From an uncultured Eudoraea sp. (GTDB lineage Bacteria; Bacteroidota; Bacteroidia; Flavobacteriales; Flavobacteriaceae): a DNA stretch of 64,000 bases. Shown one piece after another: positions 29,178-37,734 of the stretch. Positions within the stretch are counted from its first letter, which is position 1. Every line of letters begins with the position of its first letter. The stretch is from positions 579,821 through 643,820 of the forward strand of contig NZ_CANLGX010000003.1 of assembly GCF_947490415.1 (NCBI RefSeq). The letters run 5' to 3'. Both the position numbers and the translations under genes were made by a program. The notes beneath the pieces were generated by a model. That model searched no databases. It saw nothing but the letters and a program-made list of their open reading frames with translations, and was not told the DNA's origin.

Positions 29178-29723
29178 ATGAAAGCAATTAAACTTCTAAT
29201 CTTTGCCTTTTTATTTACAGGCATAATCTCATGCAAAGATGACCAAAAATTATCAGATGCCTATGTTGAGCCTGCGGTTTCTACTTATTATTTCATACGA
29301 CATGCAGAAAAGATAAGAAGTAATTCAGAAGACATTGATCCTGAACTAAGCCAAAAAGGACTTGGAAGAGCTATGCACTGGGCAGAAATATTGAATGATG
29401 TTGAACTAGATGCCATTTATTCTACAGATTTCGAGAGAACTACTATGACCGCTGCCCCAACTTCTGTTAAGCAGGAAATAACTGTTCAATATTATGACCC
29501 TTCTAATATCGATATTAAGCAATTTAAAATGGATAATTTAGGAAAAAATGTTCTTATAGTTGGGCACAGTAATTCAACACCAGATTTAGTAAATAAGATG
29601 CTAGGAGAAGATAAATATGACGCCATGGATGACTATGACAACGGGAGTCTTTTTATAGTCCAGGTAACTGGTAAAAATGTATCAGCGAATCGTTTGAATT
29701 TCAATTGCAATTGTCCGGATTAA
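29178..29723 (+). CDS. Histidine phosphatase-family lipoprotein
   Basis: A 181-residue lipoprotein (lipobox ISCK at about residue 19) of the histidine phosphatase (phosphoglycerate mutase-like) superfamily. The RHAEK motif holds the catalytic histidine, and VGHSNSTP holds the second. The DAIYSTDFERT segment is also typical (STDxxRxxxTA). It could dephosphorylate an extracytoplasmic substrate. It converges on the 29701 gene and overlaps it by 23 bases at the 3' ends. Confidence 0.88.
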   Translation: MKAIKLLIFAFLFTGIISCKDDQKLSDAYVEPAVSTYYFIRHAEKIRSNSEDIDPELSQKGLGRAMHWAEILNDVELDAIYSTDFERTTMTAAPTSVKQEITVQYYDPSNIDIKQFKMDNLGKNVLIVGHSNSTPDLVNKMLGEDKYDAMDDYDNGSLFIVQVTGKNVSANRLNFNCNCPD

Positions 29724-30450
29724 CTTCTATATCTTCCAGGCGAATGGTTGATAGAAGTTCTAATTCTTTGGTTTTAAAAAGTGCTTCCAGCTCATATACT
29801 GAAATATTCTTTGAGGCTTTATAATTATTGTAATCAACAAACCGAATTCCATTAATTATCCTTTCATTAAACGCTTCACGAAATCTTGTTCCTCCTCCAT
29901 CGACATTAAATTCATATGCTAAGTAATCTGGCTTAAAAGTCTCTTTATTAAACCAATAGATATAAATGTCATCAAAATCTTCGCCTCCACCTTCTTCATC
30001 AAAAGTAACTTCCACTTTATAGTATTGCTTATCCCCTAATTGAGTTTCACCAAGAAGCTTTTTATTCACCGCAGGGTCATTTAAGCCATATGGAAGATAC
30101 GCGAAATAATGAACAGAATTTATTGAATTTGAATATTTGGCGGCCATGGAGTCGGCTACAATTACAGGGTTCCCATTTATGGTTCTTTCAAAACCATTAT
30201 GCTTCAGAATATCCAAAATGGTGGTAGAATCATTATTTATAATTCGCTTTAAGATTTTTCTTCCTGTATTGTTTTCTAATTCATACCTAATATCACGCAA
30301 GGTGAAAGATATATTACAAGATGAGTACAGATTACCCCCTGAGACTTCTATGGATTTGTCTATAATATCCTGAACATCAATTGTACCTGAGTTCTTGTTC
30401 CTGCAACCTATTGCTATAAAGATGAAAATGATAACGGTAAATCTCAACAT
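29701..30450 (-). CDS. Lipoprotein of the DUF6503-like type
   Basis: A 249-residue protein with a lipobox (AIGC at about residues 13-16). The mature part resembles outer-membrane lipoproteins that bind the hydrophobic side of lipids (IIDKSIEVSGGNLYSS start, many beta-strands). I believe it belongs to DUF6503, known mainly from Bacteroidota; exact role unknown. The 3' end overlaps the phosphatase gene on the other strand by 23 bases. Confidence 0.75.
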   Translation of the reverse strand: MLRFTVIIFIFIAIGCRNKNSGTIDVQDIIDKSIEVSGGNLYSSCNISFTLRDIRYELENNTGRKILKRIINNDSTTILDILKHNGFERTINGNPVIVADSMAAKYSNSINSVHYFAYLPYGLNDPAVNKKLLGETQLGDKQYYKVEVTFDEEGGGEDFDDIYIYWFNKETFKPDYLAYEFNVDGGGTRFREAFNERIINGIRFVDYNNYKASKNISVYELEALFKTKELELLSTIRLEDIEVNPDNCN

Positions 30451-30548
30451 GGGTAAGTTTTTATAGTAATCGTAAAAGTCTTGCTTTCTTTACACTTTTC
30501 ACAAAAATAAATTCGTTTTCCAATATATCGTACTCTGGTATTTGTTCT

Positions 30549-30556
30549 TACTTTTG
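30549..30556 (+). promoter_or_regulatory. Candidate -7 element of smpB
   Basis: TACTTTTG matches TAnnTTTG and ends 7 bases before the ATG at 30563. If it is used, the transcript would be nearly leaderless. No -33 TTTG is visible, so uncertain. Confidence 0.35.
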
Positions 30557-30562
30557 TCACTT

Positions 30563-31024
30563 ATGCAGAAAACCATAAATATAAAAAACAAAAAAGCCCG
30601 TTTTGAATTTGAATTCCTGGATACCTATATAGCCGGAATTGTACTTTCAGGATCCGAAATAAAATCTATTCGACTGGGTAAAGCTTCTATCACAGAAAGT
30701 TTTTGTGAGTTCAATGAACAGGGAGAACTTTTTGTTATAAATATGCAAGTTGATGAATATTCACATGCCACGCATTTTAATCACAAACCTAAAGCTGCCC
30801 GCAAACTTCTGCTAAAAAAACAAGAATTAAAAAAACTGGAAAAAGAAGTAAAAAATACAGGGCTTACTATTATTCCCCTGAATCTTTTTGTAAACGATAA
30901 GGGATTGGCTAAACTTAAAATTGTTCTGGCAAAGGGTAAGAAATTATATGACAAAAGGGAAAGCATTAAGGATAGAGACAACAAAAGAAATCTGGATCGT
31001 CTTAAAAAGAATTTTAATGCCTAA
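30563..31024 (+). CDS. smpB: SsrA-binding protein SmpB
   Basis: Binds tmRNA and brings it to stalled ribosomes for trans-translation. The ATG at 30563 gives 153 residues (MQKTINIKNKKARFEFEF), usual length; an upstream start at 30542 is rejected. Motifs: LDTYIAGIVLSGSEIKSIRLGKASI and the basic tail (KKLYDKRESIKDRDNKRNLDRLKK) that enters the mRNA channel. tmRNA itself is not in this window. Confidence 0.97.
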   Translation: MQKTINIKNKKARFEFEFLDTYIAGIVLSGSEIKSIRLGKASITESFCEFNEQGELFVINMQVDEYSHATHFNHKPKAARKLLLKKQELKKLEKEVKNTGLTIIPLNLFVNDKGLAKLKIVLAKGKKLYDKRESIKDRDNKRNLDRLKKNFNA

Positions 31025-31059
31025 GCGCTGAATAATTCAGTAAGCTCCTCGTGTTTTAA

Positions 31060-31701
31060 TCAATTTTTATCTTCCAAAAGCGGAACGAATCGAAAAGAGC
31101 CAAATTCCTGCCGTTCAAATTCCTTCTCTGATTTTCTAATTATACGTGTCATAATCTGATCATCCAGACCAACCGGGATTACCAATTTACCTCCAATTTT
31201 TAATTGAGATAACAGCGCCTTAGGAATTTCCGGAGCCCCGGCAGTTACTATAATTCCTTCAAAAGGAGCTTCCTCAGGAAGACCTTTATATCCATCTCCA
31301 AAAATAAATTTTTTGGGTCTGTAGCCCATTTTCTTAAAAAATATAGAGGTTTTTTTGAATAATTCCAGTTGTCGTTCAATAGTGAATACCTTGGCCTTCA
31401 ATCGCAGAAGCACGGCGGTCTGATAACCACTTCCTGTTCCAATTTCTAATATTTTATCCCCAGGGTTTATTTCTAACAATTCCGTTTGGAAGGCTACAGT
31501 GTATGGTTGTGATATGGTTTGCTCTGCAGCAATGGGAAAGGCTTTATCCTGGTAGGCGTGATCTTCAAAACTACTATCCATAAATAAATGTCTTGGAACC
31601 CCTCTGATAGCGTCTAAAACACTTTTATTTTTTATATTCTTGGCGGCAATAATGTCTACAAGTTTATTGCGCATTCCCTTATGTTTGAAAGTATCTTTCA
31701 A
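31060..31701 (-). CDS. pcm: Protein-L-isoaspartate O-methyltransferase
   Basis: SAM-dependent methyltransferase that repairs isoaspartyl residues in damaged proteins. 213 residues. Motifs: PRHLFMDSSFEDHAYQDKAFPIAAEQTISQPY (family signature) and the SAM site ILEIGTGSGYQTAVL. The later region IIVTAGAPEIPKALLSQLKIGGKLVIPVG is also typical. Convergent with smpB, separated by 35 bases. Confidence 0.96.
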   Translation of the reverse strand: MKDTFKHKGMRNKLVDIIAAKNIKNKSVLDAIRGVPRHLFMDSSFEDHAYQDKAFPIAAEQTISQPYTVAFQTELLEINPGDKILEIGTGSGYQTAVLLRLKAKVFTIERQLELFKKTSIFFKKMGYRPKKFIFGDGYKGLPEEAPFEGIIVTAGAPEIPKALLSQLKIGGKLVIPVGLDDQIMTRIIRKSEKEFERQEFGSFRFVPLLEDKN

Positions 31702-31795
31702 TAGTTTGGTTTTGTGCTGCTAAAATTAGAAAATCAAATTGGAAATAGGTGTGTTTTACAAGTGATACATTGACATATTTTAGAATTAATCTCCT

Positions 31796-31803
31796 TATTT
31801 TTG
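31796..31803 (+). promoter_or_regulatory. Candidate -7 element of the 31819 gene
   Basis: TATTTTTG matches TAnnTTTG, 15 bases before the ATG at 31819. TTGACA occurs at 31770-31775, but the spacing is 20 or more, so the upstream element is uncertain. Confidence 0.45.
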
Positions 31804-31818
31804 AAAAAACATAAACTT

Positions 31819-32784
31819 ATGCTCAAAGTTGGCGTATTAGGCGCAGGACATTTAGGTAAAATTCATTTGCGCCTTCTTAATGAATCAACTGAATATGATT
31901 TAATTGGATTTTTCGACCCGGATGCTGAGAACGGTGAAAAGGTTGCTGCAGAATTTGGATATACCTATTTTGAAAATATAGATTCCCTTATGGACGAGGT
32001 AGACGTTGTAGATATTGTCACACCTACCTTATCGCATTACGAGTGTGCGAAGAAAGCGATGGAAAAAGGAAAACACGTTTTTATCGAAAAACCCATTACC
32101 AACACTTTGAAGGAAGCAGAGGAACTTCTGATAATTGAGGATGCGAATAAGGTGAAAGGACAGGTGGGGCATGTAGAACGTTTTAACCCGGCTTTTATAG
32201 CGGTTAAAAATAATATTAAGGATCCTATGTTTATTGAAACTCACCGGCTGGCAGAGTTCAATCCCAGAGGAACTGATGTACCCGTGGTATTAGATTTAAT
32301 GATTCATGATATCGATGTAATTCTTAGTGTTGTAAATTCCGAAGTGAAAAGAATTAATGCAAGTGGTGTATCCGTAATTAGTAAATCCCCGGATATTGCC
32401 AATGCCAGAATTGAATTTGAAAATGGATGCGTTGCTAATCTTACTGCAAGTAGAATCTCATTAAAAAACATGAGGAAATCAAGGTTTTTTCAGCGAGACG
32501 CCTATATATCTGTTGATTTCCTTGAAAAACAAGTGGAAGTTGTTAGAATGAAAGACGCACCTGAAAAACCCGGTGAATTTGATATGGTACTTCAGAACGC
32601 AGAAGGAGATAAAAAACAGATATATTTTGAAAACCCTGAAATTCTGAACACCAATGCAATCCAGGATGAACTGGAAACCTTTGCAGAGGCTATAAATAAT
32701 AATAGCACCCCTGTAGTAACCTTAAAACAGGGAACTCAGGCTTTGAATGTAGCTTTACAGGTAATCTCGTCTTTCAAAAACTAA
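31819..32784 (+). CDS. Gfo/Idh/MocA-family oxidoreductase
   Basis: A 321-residue protein from the ATG at 31819 (MLKVGVLGAGHLGKIHL); a TTG at 31801 in frame is inside the promoter and is rejected. N-terminal Rossmann domain with GxGxxG and the EKPIT motif with conserved lysine; C-terminal dimerisation domain with GVSVISKSPDIANARIEFENG. The family uses NAD(P) to oxidise or reduce sugars and related compounds. Substrate unknown. It lies 54 bases before a 3-hydroxyacyl-CoA dehydrogenase gene, probably one operon with the next two genes. Confidence 0.9.
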   Translation: MLKVGVLGAGHLGKIHLRLLNESTEYDLIGFFDPDAENGEKVAAEFGYTYFENIDSLMDEVDVVDIVTPTLSHYECAKKAMEKGKHVFIEKPITNTLKEAEELLIIEDANKVKGQVGHVERFNPAFIAVKNNIKDPMFIETHRLAEFNPRGTDVPVVLDLMIHDIDVILSVVNSEVKRINASGVSVISKSPDIANARIEFENGCVANLTASRISLKNMRKSRFFQRDAYISVDFLEKQVEVVRMKDAPEKPGEFDMVLQNAEGDKKQIYFENPEILNTNAIQDELETFAEAINNNSTPVVTLKQGTQALNVALQVISSFKN

Positions 32785-32838
32785 TGGGTTTAGAGTAAAA
32801 AAGACATTAAGTAATTTTCACTGATTAATCAGCATATA

Positions 32839-33732
32839 ATGATAACAACAATTGCAGTAATAGGAGCAGGTACAATGGGTAACGGAATTGCGCATGTATT
32901 TGCGCAAAATGGTTATAAAGTTCACTTGGTTGACATCTCTCAGGAATCCCTCGACAAAGGGACTTTAACAATTTCCAAAAATCTGGATAGGATGCTGTTA
33001 AAGAATGTTATTACTGAAAATGAAAAGACAAATACATTAAAGAATATTGCTACATATACCTCACTGAAGGAAGGGGTAAATGAAGTAGGCCTGGTAATTG
33101 AAGCTGCAACCGAAAATGTGGAGTTAAAATTGGCCATCTTCAAAGAATTGGATATCCATTGCCCCGAAAACACTATTCTGGCGACTAATACATCTTCCAT
33201 TTCCATAACGCAAATTGCCGCAGCTACCAAAAGACCAGACAAAGTAATTGGAATGCATTTTATGAATCCTGTACCTATAATGAAATTGGTAGAGATCATC
33301 AGAGGTTATAATACGAGCGATCAGGTTACTCTAACCGTGATGGAAATTTCTGAAAAATTGGGTAAAATAGCCACGGAAGTAAATGATTATCCCGGTTTTG
33401 TATCAAATAGAATCCTAATGCCCATGATAAATGAAGCAATAGAAACCCTTTACAATAATGTAGCGGGTGTATCTGAAATAGATACGGTAATGAAATTAGG
33501 TATGGCACATCCCATGGGACCTTTGCAGTTAGCGGACTTTATTGGACTTGACGTATGCCTTTCAATTCTAAATGTTATGCATGACGGGTTTAAAAACCCT
33601 AAATACGCTCCATGTCCACTTCTCGTGAATATGGTAATGGCGGGTAAAACAGGAGTTAAGTCTGGAGAAGGATTTTACGACTATTCTGAATCGCGTAAGG
33701 CTGAAAAAGTAGCCAATCAATTTGCCCAATAA
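32839..33732 (+). CDS. 3-hydroxyacyl-CoA dehydrogenase (3-hydroxybutyryl-CoA type)
   Basis: 297 residues with N-terminal NAD-binding GAGTMGNGIAHVFA, NTSSISITQIA, the catalytic GMHFMNPVPIMKLVEII (His-Glu) and GFVSNRILMPMINEA (Asn). This length corresponds to the single-domain enzymes (hbd/paaH type) of fatty acid or butanoate metabolism, oxidising 3-hydroxyacyl-CoA with NAD. Four bases separate its stop from the ATG of the DUF1015 gene, which indicates operon membership. Confidence 0.95.
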   Translation: MITTIAVIGAGTMGNGIAHVFAQNGYKVHLVDISQESLDKGTLTISKNLDRMLLKNVITENEKTNTLKNIATYTSLKEGVNEVGLVIEAATENVELKLAIFKELDIHCPENTILATNTSSISITQIAAATKRPDKVIGMHFMNPVPIMKLVEIIRGYNTSDQVTLTVMEISEKLGKIATEVNDYPGFVSNRILMPMINEAIETLYNNVAGVSEIDTVMKLGMAHPMGPLQLADFIGLDVCLSILNVMHDGFKNPKYAPCPLLVNMVMAGKTGVKSGEGFYDYSESRKAEKVANQFAQ

Positions 33733-33736
33733 TTCT

Positions 33737-34987
33737 ATGGCAGTTATAAAACCATTTAAAGCAATACGACCAGCAGAGGATAAAGTGTCATTCGTAGCTT
33801 CACGTTCTTACGAAGAATATTCAAAAAAAGAATTAGACTGTGTCTTAAACTACAACCCATTTTCTTTTTTACATATAATTAATCCCGGTAACAGGCTTAA
33901 TAAAAAGGTCTCCGGCAAGGAACGTTTTAAACTAATTCATAACCGTTATTTGGAGTTTTTAGAAGACGAAATCCTTTTAAAGGACAATGAAGTAAGCTTT
34001 TATATTTATAAAATAGAAAAAGACAATCTTAATTGCTGCGGAATTATATGTGCAACCAGTACCGAAGATTACAGGAATTCTGTAATTAAAAAACACGAAA
34101 ACACACTTGAACACCGGGAAAAATTATTTGCGAATTATCTCCAATTAGTTCAGTTTAAGGCAGAGCCGGTTTTGATGATTTATCCGGATATCGATGAAAT
34201 ATCTATGATAATAAATTCAGAGATCAAAAACAATCCGCAATGTCATTTTACAACACCTGATAAGACGACTCATACCCTATGGAAAATTTCAGAAAAAAGT
34301 ACTTTAACACAACTGCAGAATGAATTTGGTAAGGTAAATTCCTTATATATAGCTGATGGGCATCATAGAAGTGCATCTTCGAATCTATTATCTCTTATGT
34401 CGCAAAAGAAAAACCCAGGTCATACTGGTAAAGAACCTTATAATTTCATCATGAGTTACTTAATCCCCGAATCGGAGATTAGAATATTTGAGTTTAACAG
34501 AATGGTACGTGATTTGAACGGACTTACGCCAAAAGAATTTCTTGTAAAACTGGATAAATTTTTTAGAATCACGAATCATGGTGATCAATTGTACAGACCA
34601 AGCAAAAAGCATCATTTTAGCATGTACCTTAACGGTTTATTTTATTCCTTATACCTACGGAAAAACAGATATGAATTTACGGATGCCCTTAGTAAGCTCG
34701 ATACTCAGATTTTATACAAGACTATCCTTGAACCCATCCTTCAAATAAACGATTTAAGAAATGATAAACGAATTCAATATGGCTATGGCAAACGCAATGT
34801 CCTTAAAATGAAAGATGAAATTGACCGTGGGAATTTTGCAGTAGGTTTTGGTTTAGTCCCTTTGGACGTTGAAGAGATAAAGGCAATAGCTGATGCAGGA
34901 TTGGTTATGCCTCCAAAAAGTACGTACATAGAACCAAAGCTCAGAAGCGCACTCGCTATCTACGATTTAGGTTCATCAGTAGGTTAA
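33737..34987 (+). CDS. DUF1015 family protein
   Basis: The ATG at 33737 (MAVIKPFKAIRPAED) gives 416 residues; an in-frame TTG at 33722 would overlap the previous gene. Family features: start VIKPFKAIRP, then RYLEFL region and the YIADGHHRSASS motif that looks like a catalytic or metal/nucleotide site. DUF1015 proteins are widespread in bacteria and often lie near serine or cofactor genes, but the reaction is not established to my knowledge. It is transcribed together with the dehydrogenase upstream. Confidence 0.9.
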   Translation: MAVIKPFKAIRPAEDKVSFVASRSYEEYSKKELDCVLNYNPFSFLHIINPGNRLNKKVSGKERFKLIHNRYLEFLEDEILLKDNEVSFYIYKIEKDNLNCCGIICATSTEDYRNSVIKKHENTLEHREKLFANYLQLVQFKAEPVLMIYPDIDEISMIINSEIKNNPQCHFTTPDKTTHTLWKISEKSTLTQLQNEFGKVNSLYIADGHHRSASSNLLSLMSQKKNPGHTGKEPYNFIMSYLIPESEIRIFEFNRMVRDLNGLTPKEFLVKLDKFFRITNHGDQLYRPSKKHHFSMYLNGLFYSLYLRKNRYEFTDALSKLDTQILYKTILEPILQINDLRNDKRIQYGYGKRNVLKMKDEIDRGNFAVGFGLVPLDVEEIKAIADAGLVMPPKSTYIEPKLRSALAIYDLGSSVG

Positions 34988-35083
34988 AGATGCAGCTTAA
35001 CACCATCTCATATTGCCAGGAAAGGAAAAAGCACAGAACAATTATTTAAAATATATAATTGACTAATTTCAAATAAAAAATAA

Positions 35084-35737
35084 GTGTCCATAAAAAAAAA
35101 TCTACTTAAAATCCTTGATGATCTTCCCAAAGAGATAAGCCTTGTTGCCGTATCCAAAACAAAAAGCAATGAAGAAATAATGGAAGCTTATGAAGCTGGT
35201 CAACGTATTTTTGGGGAAAACAAAATTCAGGAAATGGCTCTTAAATGGAGTGAATTACCTAAAGATATAGAATGGCATATGATAGGCCATGTACAAACCA
35301 ATAAGGTAAAATACATGGGTGAGTTTGTCTCATTAATTCATGGCGTGGATAGCCTGAAACTGCTAAAGGAGATTAACAAACAAGCCATAAAACATAATCG
35401 TAAGATTAATTGCTTACTTCAGGTGCATATCGCTCAGGAACAGACAAAATTTGGGCTTAATGAAACAGAGTTATTTGAATTAATTGGTTCAGAGGAGTTT
35501 GGAAATCTCAAAAATGTGAAAATAAAGGGCTTGATGGGTATGGCTACTTTTACCGATAACGAAGAACAAATAGCTAAGGAATTTTCATACTTATATTCAA
35601 TCTACTCAAAATTAAAAAATAGAATACCCGATGTAAATGTTCTGTCCATGGGTATGAGTGGAGATTATAAAATTGCAATTCGACAGGGCAGCACAATGGT
35701 ACGCATAGGAAGTAGTATCTTTGGTATTAGAAATTAA
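35084..35737 (+). CDS. YggS-type PLP homeostasis protein
   Basis: 217 residues from a GTG at 35084; the sequence matches the family directly from that codon. PLP-binding lysine in VAVSKTKSNEE (about residue 25). FGENKIQEM, HMIGHVQTNKVKY and the SMGMSGDYKIAIRQGSTMVRIGS ending are diagnostic. The family binds PLP and balances free vitamin B6 and amino acid pools; it has no known enzymatic activity. The gene stands between the DUF1015 and nuclease genes. Confidence 0.93.
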   Translation: MSIKKNLLKILDDLPKEISLVAVSKTKSNEEIMEAYEAGQRIFGENKIQEMALKWSELPKDIEWHMIGHVQTNKVKYMGEFVSLIHGVDSLKLLKEINKQAIKHNRKINCLLQVHIAQEQTKFGLNETELFELIGSEEFGNLKNVKIKGLMGMATFTDNEEQIAKEFSYLYSIYSKLKNRIPDVNVLSMGMSGDYKIAIRQGSTMVRIGSSIFGIRN

Positions 35738-35779
35738 TAATGTAAATAGGAATACCACAATTTGGTTCTAAAACAGTGT

Positions 35780-36901
35780 ATGTACGCTATACTTGACATA
35801 GAAACTACGGGAGGAAAATATAATGAAGAAGGGATAACCGAAATTGCCATTCATAAATTTGACGGGCATAAGGTTGTAGATAAATTCATTAGCCTTGTAA
35901 ATCCAGAAAAAGAAATTCAACCCTTTGTAGTTAATCTCACGGGCATTAATAACAAAATGTTGCGTACTGCTCCTAAATTTTATGAAGTGGCAAAGCGCAT
36001 TGTTGAAATAACCAAAGATACCGTCATTGTCGCTCACAATGCTCAATTTGATTATAGAATCTTGCGTACAGAATTTCGAAGATTAGGTTTTGATTTCGAG
36101 AGGAAGACCCTGTGCACTGTGGATTTGTCAAAAAGATTGATCCCGGATGCGGAATCGCATAGCCTGGGTAAATTGGTACGCTCATTAGGCATTCCGGTTA
36201 GTGACCGCCATAGGGCTAACGGCGATGCACTCGCTACATTAAAATTATTCAAACTTTTACTTACTAAAGACAGTGATAAGTCCATAATCAAAGAAATTGT
36301 GCGTGAAGAGTCATTGGGTGAACTCTCACAAAGGCAGTTGGATATTGTGGAAAGTATGCCAACAGAGGTCGGTGTCTATTACATGCACAATAAAGATGGT
36401 GATATAATTTTCCTGGGAAAAAGTAACAATATTAAAAAACGGGTGAACCGTCACTTTTTAAAAAGTGGAGACCTGGCCAGACAAATTCAAAAAGAGACCA
36501 AAAAGGTTACCTATGAAAAAACTGGCAATGAATTAGTGGCATTGCTAAAAGAAAATGAAGAACTCCTTAAGAATAAACCCAAATATAATATTCATGGGAA
36601 ACAAATTGCATCCTCAAATAAAAAACATCTTGTACAAATAAATGGCTATAATGTTTTATCAGATAATATAATCATTATTGACAAGGGCAGGGAAATTGGT
36701 GAACGCAGTGCTATACTAATCAAGAATGGTGAATTTTGTGGTTTGGGTTTCTATAACCTTAATTATCAAATTAATAATATTCATATCTTAGAATCTATTA
36801 TTACACCTATGAATAACTCCCGGTATGCCAGAAAAATCATTGAATCATACCTGGGAGAAAAAAAAGTACTTGAGATAATTGAATTGAAAAATAACCCGTG
36901 A
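35780..36901 (+). CDS. DEDD exonuclease fused to a GIY-YIG endonuclease domain
   Basis: The ATG at 35780 (MYAILDIETTGGKY) gives 373 residues. Residues 1-165 are a DnaQ-like 3'-5' exonuclease with DIETTGG (Asp6, Glu8), VAHNAQFDYRIL and HRANGDALATLKL. Residues about 190-275 are a UvrC/Cho-like GIY-YIG domain, with GVYYMHNKDG, and the second motif changed from YIG to FLG (IIFLGKSNN), and an NELVALLKENEELLKNKPKYN end. Such fusions occur in Bacteroidota and probably act in DNA repair. The stop overlaps the channel gene start. Confidence 0.9.
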   Translation: MYAILDIETTGGKYNEEGITEIAIHKFDGHKVVDKFISLVNPEKEIQPFVVNLTGINNKMLRTAPKFYEVAKRIVEITKDTVIVAHNAQFDYRILRTEFRRLGFDFERKTLCTVDLSKRLIPDAESHSLGKLVRSLGIPVSDRHRANGDALATLKLFKLLLTKDSDKSIIKEIVREESLGELSQRQLDIVESMPTEVGVYYMHNKDGDIIFLGKSNNIKKRVNRHFLKSGDLARQIQKETKKVTYEKTGNELVALLKENEELLKNKPKYNIHGKQIASSNKKHLVQINGYNVLSDNIIIIDKGREIGERSAILIKNGEFCGLGFYNLNYQINNIHILESIITPMNNSRYARKIIESYLGEKKVLEIIELKNNP

Positions 36902-37734
36902 CAGAATTCAAACCAAAAAAAGGCTGGAAATATAAGCTTCACGAAATAATTTATGGCACTCATACGCCGGCAGGTAAGCTATTTGATATAGTTCTACTAA
37001 TCGTCATTGTATATAGCGTAATTATTGTTATGCTGGAGAGTATCCCCAGAATAGATACGAAATACCATTCATTTCTTAATATTTCGGAATGGACAGTTAC
37101 CATTTTATTTACTTTAGAGTACATCCTTCGCCTTATCTGTATAAAAAAGCCAACAAAATATGTTTTTAGTTTTTTTGGTATAATTGACCTTCTTTCTACA
37201 ATTCCAAAATACTTGTCCTATTTCATAGGCGGTTCCCAGTATATTACAGCATTTAGGGCTTTACGATTATTGCGTGTCTTCAGAATTCTTAAACTGGTTA
37301 GATTTGTCGGGGAGTCTAATAATTTAATGCGGGCTTTGCGGGCCAGCAGGACCAAGATCTTTGTTTTTGTATTTTTTGTTTTGGTAATTTCCATATTGCT
37401 GGGTACTATTATGTATCTGGTAGAAGGACCACAACATGGGTTCAACAGTATCCCACATAGCGTATATTGGACCATCGTTACCTTAACTACGGTTGGCTAC
37501 GGTGATATTTCTCCGGAAACCGGACTGGGACAGATAATAGCCACCTTTATTATGATTATAGGTTATGGTATTATCGCTGTTCCAACAGGTATTGTATCAG
37601 CCGAATATACTACAATGCACAAGGATGCTAAGGAGGCCGATATGGGAAGGAGTTGTGTTTCCTGTGGCACTGAAATTCTACGAAAAGATGCTGAATATTG
37701 CAGAAGCTGTGGTCATAAATTAGGTGATGAATAA
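36898..37734 (+). CDS. Potassium-type ion channel with a C-terminal zinc ribbon
   Basis: 278 residues from a GTG at 36898, whose last bases form the TGA stop of the nuclease gene (GTGA overlap). It has six membrane segments, an S4-like helix with spaced basic residues (FRALRLLRVFRILKLVRF, about 120-137), a pore helix and the filter TVGYGDIS (about 198-205). The cytosolic tail has a zinc ribbon: CVSCGTE and YCRSCGHK (about 250-275). This is a voltage-gated K+ channel fold with an unusual regulatory ribbon. It overlaps miaA by one base. Confidence 0.93.
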   Translation: MTEFKPKKGWKYKLHEIIYGTHTPAGKLFDIVLLIVIVYSVIIVMLESIPRIDTKYHSFLNISEWTVTILFTLEYILRLICIKKPTKYVFSFFGIIDLLSTIPKYLSYFIGGSQYITAFRALRLLRVFRILKLVRFVGESNNLMRALRASRTKIFVFVFFVLVISILLGTIMYLVEGPQHGFNSIPHSVYWTIVTLTTVGYGDISPETGLGQIIATFIMIIGYGIIAVPTGIVSAEYTTMHKDAKEADMGRSCVSCGTEILRKDAEYCRSCGHKLGDE

